A DNA stretch of 7,146 bases, taken from NCBI GenBank assembly GCA_026396945.1, contig JAPLVX010000116.1, positions 1 to 7,146 on the forward strand, written 5' to 3'. The position numbers were made by a program, and so were the translations under genes. This DNA comes from Candidatus Falkowiibacteriota bacterium. Its GTDB lineage: Bacteria > Patescibacteriota > Patescibacteriia > Patescibacteriales > UBA12465. Shown in pieces: positions 1 through 5,548 of the stretch. How positions within the stretch are numbered: position 1 is the stretch's first letter; the number at the start of each line of letters is the position of its first letter. The notes below the pieces were generated by a model. That model did not search any database. It saw only the letters and a program-made list of their open reading frames with translations, and was not told the DNA's origin.

Positions 1-76
1 GAGACAAGAACCGTTTTGTGTAACTTTTATAATTATATCTTAAAGTTATTCTAGAATATTTTAGTTTTTGAGTAGA

Positions 77-105
77 TTGACAAAAATATATAATTATGCT
101 ACAAT
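77..105 (+). promoter_or_regulatory. Sigma-70-type promoter for the tautomerase-like gene
   Basis: A perfect -35 box TTGACA (77-82) is followed after 17 bases by the -10 box TACAAT (100-105). A TG dinucleotide one base before the -10 box makes it an extended -10. Transcription would begin near 112, giving a leader of about 45 bases. This is the best-looking promoter in the window. Bases 1-76 are AT-rich and show no gene that I can recognise. Confidence 0.8.
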
Positions 106-143
106 TTTTTGTTATATAGTTCATTTTTAAATTCACTTAAAAT

Positions 144-149
144 AGGAGA
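144..149 (+). promoter_or_regulatory. Ribosome binding site AGGAGA
   Basis: This near-perfect Shine-Dalgarno sequence is seven bases before the ATG at 157 and settles the start of the tautomerase-like gene. It is the only clear one in the window; the other gene starts have AT-rich upstream sequence without AGGAG-like motifs. Confidence 0.85.
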
Positions 150-156
150 TTATACC

Positions 157-513
157 ATGCCAGTATTGTTTGTTCACGGAGTTTCTGAAGAAATGACCAA
201 TAAGCTTGAAGAGTATGCTGATACCCTTATCAATACCGTGGCCCATTCGGTAAAAGAGCTTAATTTGAAGCCAAGCGACGTTTCCTGCTTTTTTCCCAAA
301 GATTTAATGTCCAAAGGATTGGGCGAGGAAATCATCATTTTCGTTGATGGCTTATTTATTAAGCCCGAAAGGACAAAGGAAGTAAGGGATAGATTAGCCA
401 CGGCCGTAGTGCAGACTACATATGAATATTTTATGGATGCAAACTTAATTGAATGTTTCATCCGCCCCTTTGATCCTAAGCAGGGATTCAAGAGTTTTCA
501 TAAAACAAAGTAA
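157..513 (+). CDS. Tautomerase/MIF-superfamily-like small protein
   Basis: This 118-residue cytosolic protein starts Met-Pro, the hallmark of the 4-oxalocrotonate tautomerase/MIF superfamily, where the N-terminal proline exposed after Met removal is the catalytic base. The predicted order fits two beta-alpha-beta units: strand PVLFVHGV (2-9), a helix around 11-35, a strand near 41-46, then strand EIIIFVDGLF (58-67), a helix around 71-92 and a final strand around 97-103 leading into PFDPKQGF (104-111). The start at 157 is chosen because AGGAGA lies seven bases upstream. An in-frame ATG at 109 would lie upstream of the predicted transcription start and has no such site. The gene has its own promoter and terminator, so it is probably monocistronic. 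The substrate is unknown, and family membership rests on the N-terminal proline and the fold pattern only; catalysis is inference. Confidence 0.6.
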   Translation: MPVLFVHGVSEEMTNKLEEYADTLINTVAHSVKELNLKPSDVSCFFPKDLMSKGLGEEIIIFVDGLFIKPERTKEVRDRLATAVVQTTYEYFMDANLIECFIRPFDPKQGFKSFHKTK

Positions 514-530
514 ATATCCTGGGATATTTA
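511..530. repeat. 20-base near-perfect palindrome at the stop codon
   Basis: Nine-base arms TAAATATCC and GGATATTTA flank a two-base centre TG. The left arm begins with the TAA stop codon of the tautomerase-like gene. As RNA it can fold into an eight-base-pair stem with a CTGG loop just before the intrinsic terminator. It may be an mRNA 3' stabilising hairpin or a protein-binding palindrome; the sequence does not decide between these. Confidence 0.55.
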
Positions 531-531
531 G

Positions 532-560
532 ACGAGTAGATTCAAATCGCTCGTTTTTTT
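532..560 (+). terminator. Intrinsic terminator of the tautomerase-like gene
   Basis: ACGAG (532-536) pairs with CTCGT (550-554), with an inner GAT/ATC pairing, and is followed by a run of seven T (554-560). It lies about 20 bases after the stop codon at 511-513 and points in the gene's direction. Confidence 0.75.
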
Positions 561-597
561 AAATAAAAAATCCTGAGGCGACTGGCGTCTCAGGATT
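561..597 (-). terminator. Intrinsic terminator of the four-helix membrane protein gene
   Basis: A 12-base-pair stem (569-580 with 586-597, containing one G-T pair) has a five-base loop. Reading the minus strand, it is followed by TTTT, A, TTT. On the plus strand no T-run follows it, so it serves the minus-strand gene ending at 622. It abuts the plus-strand terminator, so the two T-tracts face each other. Confidence 0.8.
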
Positions 598-621
598 CTT
601 CGGCCATTGTTTAGGCTAAAT

Positions 622-1257
622 TTATGTTTCCGGCCAAATTTCCTCCAGCCGGCGCTTGGCTTCCTCTGATCTTTTTTCCCGCCAAGCTTTAGGATTTATT
701 TTGAGCCATTTTTCCGGGATGCTCTTTATAAACCAAAAGCCTGAACAGGGATTGTCAATTTCTACGATAACGAAGAAGATCAAGGAAAGAAGGTAGGAGG
801 TGCTGCCGATTAGAATTAGGCCGCTAGAAAAACTAGGATAATCTAAGACCATAAAGGCCAATAGTAATGCTAAGGAGAACATCAAAACCATGGCGTGAAC
901 CAAGGGTGACATTTCTTCATCCCGCAAGTCCATGAAGGTATCGATATCCCATCTTTTTACGGCCGCTCTCATAGTTTTATATTCAGTCCAAACCGTGCTT
1001 AGGACGATGGCTGTTAAAAGTGAATAAAGAATACCGAATACCGGAATCCAGGCGGCGGTGACGATAACTTCCATCCCATTATCAAAATGGATATTATACC
1101 TGTAGAATATCAATATCCAGATTGAAAGGATTAAGGCTGAGAAAATAACCGGAATTAACAACACGCAAAGTGTTTTAATGGTTAGCTCTAGGGCCTTTAA
1201 TAAACGAGGTCTGGCCTCCAAATAGGAACGACTTTTTTTAAAGATCTTGATTTTCAT
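622..1257 (-). CDS. Four-helix integral membrane protein, possibly bestrophin/DUF4239-like
   Basis: This 211-residue protein has a basic N-terminus (KIKIFKKSR) and four hydrophobic segments at about 27-52, 66-88, 118-139 and 145-166. A charged loop (about 91-117, including RRAAVKRW-like and DLRDEE stretches) separates the two helix pairs. Helix 4 ends in EIDNPCSGFW (166-175), and the tail (181-211) is rich in Lys, Arg and Glu and is probably cytosolic. The paired-helix layout and the acidic-Pro-Gly motif after the last helix resemble DUF4239/bestrophin-like proteins, but I cannot confirm this by eye. It has its own promoter, divergent from cfa, and its own terminator. There is no Shine-Dalgarno site before the ATG. 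Function unknown. Confidence 0.8.
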   Translation of the reverse strand: MKIKIFKKSRSYLEARPRLLKALELTIKTLCVLLIPVIFSALILSIWILIFYRYNIHFDNGMEVIVTAAWIPVFGILYSLLTAIVLSTVWTEYKTMRAAVKRWDIDTFMDLRDEEMSPLVHAMVLMFSLALLLAFMVLDYPSFSSGLILIGSTSYLLSLIFFVIVEIDNPCSGFWFIKSIPEKWLKINPKAWREKRSEEAKRRLEEIWPET

Positions 1258-1304
1258 TTTATCTATGTTTTTCAGAAATTATGCGGGTTTTAGGGAGTTA
1301 GAAT

Positions 1305-1333
1305 ATTTTAATATATTATATAATTTTTGTCAA
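1305..1333 (-). promoter_or_regulatory. Promoter for the four-helix membrane protein
   Basis: On the minus strand a perfect TTGACA (1333-1328) is followed after 17 bases by TAAAAT (1310-1305). Transcription would start near 1298, leaving a leader of about 40 bases before the ATG at 1257. Its -35 box lies in one arm of the inverted repeat shared with the cfa promoter. Confidence 0.75.
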
Positions 1334-1360
1334 TAGTTAATAATAGTAAACAATTGACAA
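1327..1360. repeat. Inverted repeat holding the two divergent -35 boxes
   Basis: TTGTCAAT (1327-1334) and ATTGACAA (1353-1360) are perfect eight-base reverse complements separated by 18 AT-rich bases. Each arm contains the -35 box of one divergent promoter. The symmetry may simply reflect two identical -35 boxes in opposite orientation, or it may form an operator acting on both genes. Confidence 0.6.
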
Positions 1361-1382
1361 TAATAAATTTAAATAGTATTTT
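1354..1382 (+). promoter_or_regulatory. Promoter for cfa
   Basis: A perfect TTGACA (1354-1359) is followed after 17 bases by TATTTT (1377-1382, four of six matches to the consensus). The predicted transcription start is near 1389, only about 10 bases before the ATG at 1399, so the mRNA would be almost leaderless. Confidence 0.6.
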
Positions 1383-1398
1383 ATTAATAATTATTAAT

Positions 1399-2517
1399 AT
1401 GGCACAAAAAATTCAAGATTTCGTCCAAAAATTATTGGATCTGGCCGACATAAAAATCAACGGCGATCGTCCTTGGGACATTCAGATCCGTAATAATAAT
1501 TTTTACAGCCGGGTTGGGAAACAAGGCTCTTTAGGTTTGGGCGAATCCTATATGGATGCCTGGTGGGAAGTTGAGTCTTTGGATGAATTTTTTTATCGGG
1601 TCCTTAAAGCTGATCTGGACGAAAAAATCCGCCACGATCTCAAAGCTTCTTTATTTATTTTAAAGAATGCTCTTTTCAACCAACAAAGAAAAAGCAAAGC
1701 CTTTGAAATTGGGGAAAAACATTACGACCTCGGTAATGATCTATACCTAGCCATGCTTGATCCGTTTCTGGCCTATAGTTGTGGCTATTGGTCTGAAGCC
1801 AAAGATTTGGCTCAAGCTCAAATCGCTAAGTTAGATCTTATTTGCCGCAAACTGAATTTACAACCCGGCAATCGGGTTTTGGATATTGGCGGCGGCTGGG
1901 GTAGCTTTGCCAAATACGCGGCCCAAAAATACGGCGTGAGCGTTGATGTTATTACTGTTTCTAAAGAACAGGCTGAACTGGGTCAAAAGTTATGCGAGGA
2001 TTTGCCGGTAACCTTCCACTTGCAGGATTATCGGGAAATAAAAGGCCTTTATGATCACATTGTTTCCGTCGGCATGATTGAACACGTGGGTTATAAAAAT
2101 TACCGCACTTACATGGAAGTCGTGGCCAAACATTTAAAAGATGATGGCCTGTTTCTCCTGCACACGATTGGCAGTAATCAGTCGGTTAAGGCCACTGACC
2201 CCTGGATTGAGAAATATATTTTTCCCAACTCCATGCTACCGTCGGCTGAACAATTAACCAAATCGATGGAAAATTTGTTCGTGGTCGAAGATTGGCATAG
2301 CTTCGGCGCCGATTACGATAAAACTTTACTGGCCTGGCACGATAATTTTAAGGCCAAGTGGCCGGAGTTAAGAGCTAAATATGGCGACCGGTTTTATCGG
2401 ATGTGGCGCTATTATTTATTGGCCTGTGCTGGCTCTTTCCGAGCCAGAAAAAATCAACTGTGGCAGATTGTTTTGTCTAAGAATGGAGTCCCTGGTGGCT
2501 ACAAATCTGTCCGTTGA
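1399..2517 (+). CDS. cfa: Cyclopropane-fatty-acyl-phospholipid synthase
   Basis: This 372-residue enzyme transfers a methylene group from S-adenosylmethionine to cis double bonds of membrane phospholipid acyl chains. It acts at the inner face of the membrane. The N-terminal lipid-binding domain (about 1-110) is followed by the Rossmann methyltransferase domain. SAM motif I is VLDIGGGWG (160-168), with Gly where VLDIGCGWG is usual. The active-site set of the E. coli enzyme is present at a constant offset of 11: Cys128 (SCGYW), Glu228 (GMIEHVG), His255 and Ile257 (HTIG) and Tyr306 (GADYD), so activity is expected. The length matches the family (about 380). The start at 1399 fits the family's N-terminus; 24 extra in-frame residues from 1327 would be encoded upstream of the predicted transcription start. 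No Shine-Dalgarno site is seen. No terminator separates it from the pyrophosphohydrolase gene 66 bases downstream. Confidence 0.95.
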   Translation: MAQKIQDFVQKLLDLADIKINGDRPWDIQIRNNNFYSRVGKQGSLGLGESYMDAWWEVESLDEFFYRVLKADLDEKIRHDLKASLFILKNALFNQQRKSKAFEIGEKHYDLGNDLYLAMLDPFLAYSCGYWSEAKDLAQAQIAKLDLICRKLNLQPGNRVLDIGGGWGSFAKYAAQKYGVSVDVITVSKEQAELGQKLCEDLPVTFHLQDYREIKGLYDHIVSVGMIEHVGYKNYRTYMEVVAKHLKDDGLFLLHTIGSNQSVKATDPWIEKYIFPNSMLPSAEQLTKSMENLFVVEDWHSFGADYDKTLLAWHDNFKAKWPELRAKYGDRFYRMWRYYLLACAGSFRARKNQLWQIVLSKNGVPGGYKSVR

Positions 2518-2529
2518 TTTAAGAACTTG

Positions 2530-2580
2530 AATTACCGATCATTTAAAAATAAGATAAATTACCGATCATTTAAAAATAAG
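2530..2580 (+). repeat. Tandem duplication, two 24-base copies at a 27-base period
   Basis: An identical 24-base unit beginning AATTACCGATC occurs at 2530-2553 and 2557-2580, filling the gap between cfa and the pyrophosphohydrolase gene. The period is a multiple of three, so an upstream ATT/TTG-type start would read a duplicated NYRSFKNK peptide. The family's N-terminus argues that this is not translated. It looks like a recent slippage duplication. Confidence 0.85.
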
Positions 2581-2583
2581 CCC

Positions 2584-2907
2584 ATGAAAGTTTATAATAA
2601 ACTAGTCCGAGATAAAATCTTAGAAATAATTAAAACTAGCGGCCAAGAAGCTAAGGCCCGGGTTTTAAGCGAAGAGGAATATAGAAGAGAATTGCTTAAA
2701 AAGTTAGTGGAGGAGGCTAACGAAGTGTTGGCCGCCGGAGAAGACCGGCCGGCTCTAACTAAAGAAATCGGTGACGTTTTAACGGTCATCGATTATATTA
2801 TTAAAGCCTTTTACCTTAGTCGGGAGGAGATTGAAACGCTCAAAAAATTTAGAGAGGAAACTCGGGGCGGATTTAAGGAAAGAATTTTTCTGGAAAGCGT
2901 GGAGTAA
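2584..2907 (+). CDS. MazG-like nucleotide pyrophosphohydrolase
   Basis: This 107-residue all-helical protein belongs to the MazG/HisE-like group that hydrolyses nucleoside triphosphates to monophosphate and pyrophosphate, usually to remove non-canonical nucleotides. The N-terminus MKVYNKLVRDKI is typical of the short phosphoribosyl-ATP-pyrophosphohydrolase-like subfamily. The metal-binding motif is EExxE (Glu43, Glu44, Glu47) followed by ExxD (Glu61, Asp64). The C-terminus has the family's RGGFKERIFL (94-103). The ATG at 2584 is chosen because the conserved N-terminus begins there; a longer reading from 2527 would only add translated repeat. No Shine-Dalgarno site is seen. It is probably co-transcribed with cfa, and a strong terminator follows. 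The exact substrate cannot be read from sequence; HisE activity is unlikely without other his genes nearby. Confidence 0.85.
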   Translation: MKVYNKLVRDKILEIIKTSGQEAKARVLSEEEYRRELLKKLVEEANEVLAAGEDRPALTKEIGDVLTVIDYIIKAFYLSREEIETLKKFREETRGGFKERIFLESVE

Positions 2908-2917
2908 AATTAAAGGC

Positions 2918-2949
2918 ATGACTAAAATGATTAGAATGACTAAAGTGAT
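2918..2949 (+). repeat. Decaying nine-base tandem repeat
   Basis: Units ATGACTAAA, ATGATTAGA and ATGACTAAA follow each other from 2918, and a fourth, poorer copy (GTGATCTGG) reaches into the base of the terminator. Seen at an 18-base period, 14 bases recur with one change (2918-2931 and 2936-2949). It lies in the 3' untranslated region of the pyrophosphohydrolase transcript. Confidence 0.65.
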
Positions 2950-2953
2950 CTGG

Positions 2954-2980
2954 GCCGCTGAAACAAACAGCGGCTTTTTT
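2954..2980 (+). terminator. Intrinsic terminator of the cfa-pyrophosphohydrolase transcript
   Basis: GCCGCTG (2954-2960) and CAGCGGC (2968-2974) form a perfect GC-rich seven-base-pair stem around an AAACAAA loop, followed by six T. This is the strongest terminator in the window and lies about 45 bases after the stop codon. Confidence 0.92.
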
Positions 2981-3029
2981 ATTTTAACGATTTGGCAGAT
3001 CGGGGATTAGTTTAGGGATCGAACCTCTT

Positions 3030-3059
3030 TTGACAAGATTTGAATTAGGGAGTTAAAAT
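3030..3059 (+). promoter_or_regulatory. Promoter for the slipin gene
   Basis: TTGACA (3030-3035) is followed after 18 bases by TAAAAT (3054-3059). Transcription would start near 3066, giving a leader of about 70 bases that consists largely of a 24-base tandem repeat. Confidence 0.7.
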
Positions 3060-3060
3060 G

Positions 3061-3108
3061 TATAGATAGAGATAATATTTAATATATAGATAGAGACAAT
3101 ATTTAATA
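3061..3108 (+). repeat. 24-base tandem repeat, two copies, in the slipin leader
   Basis: Two adjacent copies (3061-3084 and 3085-3108) each begin TATAGATAGAGA and differ at one base (T/C). They lie between the -10 box and the start codon at 3138, so they form most of the 5' untranslated region. They could be plain slippage or a duplicated regulatory site. Confidence 0.85.
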
Positions 3109-3137
3109 AAATTCGTTAATAAATTAATCATAAATTT

Positions 3138-3914
3138 ATGAACATTTTAATCATCATCGGCATCTTTGTTTTTTTGGTTTTAGCCTCCGGTCTTAAAGTT
3201 GTGAAGCAATATGAACGAGCAGTTATTTTTTTACTCGGCAAATATACCGGCATGCGCGGACCCGGTTTAATTTTTGTCGTGCCTATTTTTGAACATATGA
3301 GTCGGGTTAGTCTGCGCACCATTACTATGGATATCCCCTCGCAGAAAATTATCACCAAAGATAATGTCTCAATTGATATTGCGGCCGTCGCTTATTACCA
3401 TATCGTTGACGCCTCCAAGTCCGTCATCGCGATTGAAAATATTTATCAAGCGGTTAATCAAATCAGCCAAACCACGGTTCGTAATGTCGTCGGTCAATTT
3501 CAATTGGATCAACTATTATCGCAGACCTCGCAAATCAATGAGCAGATTAAAAATGTGATTGATACTCATACTGAACCCTGGGGAGCGCAAGTAACCGCAG
3601 TCGAAATTAAAGACATAGTTTTACCGGACAATATGCAGCGGGCGATGGCCAAAGAAGCCGAGGCCGAACGCGAACGGCGCGCGAAAATCGTCGCCGCGGA
3701 AGGTGAATTTCAGGCGGCGGTTAAATTAGGCGAAGCGGCCGACATAATTTCTAAGCATCCAGTCGCTTTACAATTACGTACCCTGCAGACCATGGCCGAA
3801 ATCAGTGTTGAAAAAAATTCGACTATTATCTTTCCGGCGCAGTTTATGACCACGGTCGAAGAGGCCTTTAAAAAGATTGGTGAAAATAGTTTGTCCGGAA
3901 CTAAAGTAAATTAA
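3138..3914 (+). CDS. Slipin (stomatin-type SPFH domain protein)
   Basis: This 258-residue protein belongs to the SPFH/stomatin family, which oligomerises on the membrane and organises membrane microdomains or guards membrane proteases. One N-terminal membrane segment (about 2-18) precedes the SPFH core, with [19 protein letters not shown] (25-43), a mid-domain region through [17 protein letters not shown] (73-89) and the slipin signature [15 protein letters not shown] (146-160). The basic/acidic coiled-coil helix [23 protein letters not shown] (168-190) and the C-terminal STIIFPAQF (228-236) complete a full-length slipin. The start at 3138 places the membrane segment directly at the N-terminus; no Shine-Dalgarno site is seen. 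The usual partner, an NfeD-family protein, is not adjacent here. A 53-residue membrane protein follows 59 bases downstream and may share the transcript. Confidence 0.92.
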   Translation: MNILIIIGIFVFLVLASGLKVVKQYERAVIFLLGKYTGMRGPGLIFVVPIFEHMSRVSLRTITMDIPSQKIITKDNVSIDIAAVAYYHIVDASKSVIAIENIYQAVNQISQTTVRNVVGQFQLDQLLSQTSQINEQIKNVIDTHTEPWGAQVTAVEIKDIVLPDNMQRAMAKEAEAERERRAKIVAAEGEFQAAVKLGEAADIISKHPVALQLRTLQTMAEISVEKNSTIIFPAQFMTTVEEAFKKIGENSLSGTKVN

Positions 3915-3973
3915 AAAATATAATAATTTAAAAATCCGGTTCTTATTTCTTCCGCATAAAAAGCAATAATTTT

Positions 3974-4135
3974 ATGGATAAAAAAGTTGTATTTTTAGGC
4001 ATGATTTTCGGTTCGACTATCGGCGGCTATCTCCCGACGGTTTTCGGAGTGAACGCTCTTTCTTTAGTTTCTATTCTTTGTGCGGCGGCTGGCGGGATTA
4101 TTGGTATTTGGTTATCATATCGACTTTTAAACTAA
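3974..4135 (+). CDS. Small two-helix membrane protein, 53 residues
   Basis: The short reading frame starts MDKKVVFLGMIFGSTIGGYL and ends in a basic tail WLSYRLLN. Residues about 5-21 and 29-47 are hydrophobic and glycine-rich (GSTIGGY and AAAGGIIGIW), giving a probable hairpin of two membrane helices with a short PTVFGVNA loop. The uninterrupted membrane-protein composition, the Lys-Lys start, the position downstream of slipin and the terminator after it support a real gene. I recall similar glycine-rich small membrane proteins annotated as hypothetical in many bacteria, but I cannot name a family. No Shine-Dalgarno site is seen. It may be co-transcribed with slipin. Function unknown. Confidence 0.75.
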   Translation: MDKKVVFLGMIFGSTIGGYLPTVFGVNALSLVSILCAAAGGIIGIWLSYRLLN

Positions 4136-4204
4136 GATATTATTGCTTTTAGACTAAAATTATATTAAAAATAAAAGAGCCTGATTGGGTCCCCTGATCT
4201 CGTT

Positions 4205-4232
4205 AAAGCTCGTTCATTAGATTGAGCTTTTT
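4205..4232 (+). terminator. Intrinsic terminator after the slipin and small membrane protein genes
   Basis: AAAGCTC (4205-4211) pairs with GAGCTTT (4224-4230) around a 12-base loop, followed by more T and an AT-rich stretch. It lies about 70 bases after the stop at 4133-4135. The stem is only moderately GC-rich, so it is weaker than the terminator at 2954. Confidence 0.65.
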
Positions 4233-4238
4233 ATTTAT

Positions 4239-4281
4239 AAAAAAGAGGCAAGATAAATATGATTAATATTTTCTTTGCCTC
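4239..4281 (-). terminator. purD: Intrinsic terminator of purD
   Basis: Arms 4245-4260 and 4266-4281 pair with three central mismatches (outer GAGGCAA/TTTGCCTC block and inner AAATAT/ATATTT block). On the minus strand the stem is followed by six T (4244-4239). It lies about 60 bases beyond the purD stop and faces the plus-strand terminator at 4205-4232. Confidence 0.75.
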
Positions 4282-4343
4282 TGGGGTTGCAAGTATACAT
4301 TCTTGGGTCGCAAATAGGCGTTTTAAATTTCTATCGCCGTTCT

Positions 4344-5548
4344 TTAGCGGCCGATATCGCGCCGATAAAATTCATTTTCAAAATGAATCTGATGGAGTAA
4401 AACATAAGCATCTTTTATGGCCGCACTCGGGTTAGGTGAGAGACCAAGGGCGCCAGCTACTCGTCCGCCGTTGGTAACAAGTTCACCGACTTCATTAATC
4501 TTGGTTCCAGCATGAATAATCCGGTTGTTAGGAAGACTGGGAACCTTAATCAAATTGCCTTTAACATAAAGACCAGGGTAACCTTTGGCGACTTTGAAAA
4601 CAAAGGCGGTCGAATAATCCGACAGGGAAAAATTAGCCTGGTAGATTTCATGATTAGCCGCCAGCCAGAGTAAGTCAAAGAAATCCCCCTTGATTAGCGG
4701 TAGGATAACCTGAGTTTCTGGGTCGCCTAAACGGCAATTAAACTCGATGACACGAGGTTCGTTGTCCTTAATCATCAAGCCGCAGTACAGGAAACCGGCA
4801 AACGGCGAATCAGCTTGGTTCATTGCTTTTAGGGTTGGTTCGATGATTTTCTTTTTTATCTTTTCCATTATTTCCGGTTTAGCTAGAGGAGAAGGAGAGA
4901 TTGCCCCCATACCGCCGGTGTTCGGCCCCTTATTATTATCAAGCAGCCGCTTATAGTCTTGAGCGGTGCCAATAATCTTATAATCGGAAACATCGCAGAG
5001 AGCAAAGACGGACATTTCTTGTCCGCTCAAACATTCCTCGACTAAGACTTTTGTCTGGCCGAATTTTTTGTCTTCATAAATCGTTTGGCAAGCGGTCTCA
5101 ACTTCAGCGCTTTGGTGACAGACAAAAGCGCCTTTGCCTTCGGCTAGACCATCGACTTTTATGACTACCGGTAAGCCGAACTTAGCGATGGCTACGTTCG
5201 TTGCCTCCCGGTTAGCGCAAATAACAAATTCCGGCTGGGGGATCTTAGCTTTGGCCATTAATTCTCTGGCAAAAATTTTGCTGCTCTCGATCCGGGCCGC
5301 GGCCTGAGTTGGTCCGATAATTTTTATGTTTCGGACAAGGAAATAATCAACGATCCCATTAGCCAGAGGCGCTTCCGGACCGACGACGATCAAATCTATC
5401 TGGGTATTCTTTACGAATTCATAGATAGCTTTGAAATTAAGAGCTCACGAACTCCGTTAGATTTTAAGGCTAGGCCGAGGGCGTGTTCACGACCACCACC
5501 GCCAATAATTAATACCCTTGCGTCTGTTGCTACTTTTTTCATGTTCAT
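4344..5548 (-). pseudogene. purD: Broken phosphoribosylamine-glycine ligase (GAR synthetase)
   Basis: PurD ligates glycine to phosphoribosylamine in step two of purine synthesis. The N-terminal fragment starts at ATG 5548 or 5542 and reads KVATDARVLIIGGGGREHAL, then ends at TAA 5413-5411. The remainder, in another frame, is open from just after TGA 5447-5445 and runs from LNFKAIYEFVKNTQID through IVVGPEAPLANG to the stop at 4344. It carries the ATP-grasp region VVIKVDGLAEGKG, GPNTGGMGA and the GARS signature RLGDPETQ. Compared with E. coli PurD, about 23 residues around the PGNAG loop are missing, a loss of about 70 bases (3n+1), which also shifts the frame. With them restored the protein would be about 422 residues, the normal length. 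The long fragment has no proper restart: its first candidate is a TTG at 5393 inside a conserved strand. Either a real pseudogene or an assembly/sequencing deletion; the rest is well conserved, so any decay is recent. Confidence 0.9.

Noticed and set aside
21..48. Seven-base inverted repeat TAACTTT/AAAGTTA near the window start
   Set aside because: It is AT-only apart from one pair, has a long loop and no following T-run; expected by chance in such AT-rich sequence.
1327..1398. Upstream extension of cfa by 24 residues
   Set aside because: The extra peptide is AT-driven (rich in Ile and Asn), overlaps the predicted -35 and -10 boxes, and lies outside the family's N-terminus.
2918..3010. A 30-codon open frame beginning MTKMIRMTKV in the gap after the pyrophosphohydrolase gene
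   Set aside because: It has no ribosome binding site, its start is made of the tandem repeat, and it reads straight through the strong terminator at 2954-2980.
3013..3030. Minus-strand sequence AGAGGTTCGATCCCT resembling a tRNA T-arm
   Set aside because: Only three of the five T-stem pairs form, and I find no acceptor stem, anticodon arm or CCA around it; most likely a chance match.
3128..3558. Open frames overlapping the slipin gene on both strands
   Set aside because: They lie entirely within the slipin coding region, have no domain signals or start signals of their own, and are shadows of the conserved frame.
4323..4346. Codons after the purD stop read RTAIEI, recalling the family's usual DIGxRAI ending
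   Set aside because: The tail of PurD is variable and dispensable in length, so a natural stop after DIGR is the simpler reading; it is not good evidence for a second lesion.
4747..4956. Plus-strand open frame opposite purD
   Set aside because: It lies antisense to the conserved ATP-grasp part of purD and has no promoter, ribosome binding site or recognisable domain.
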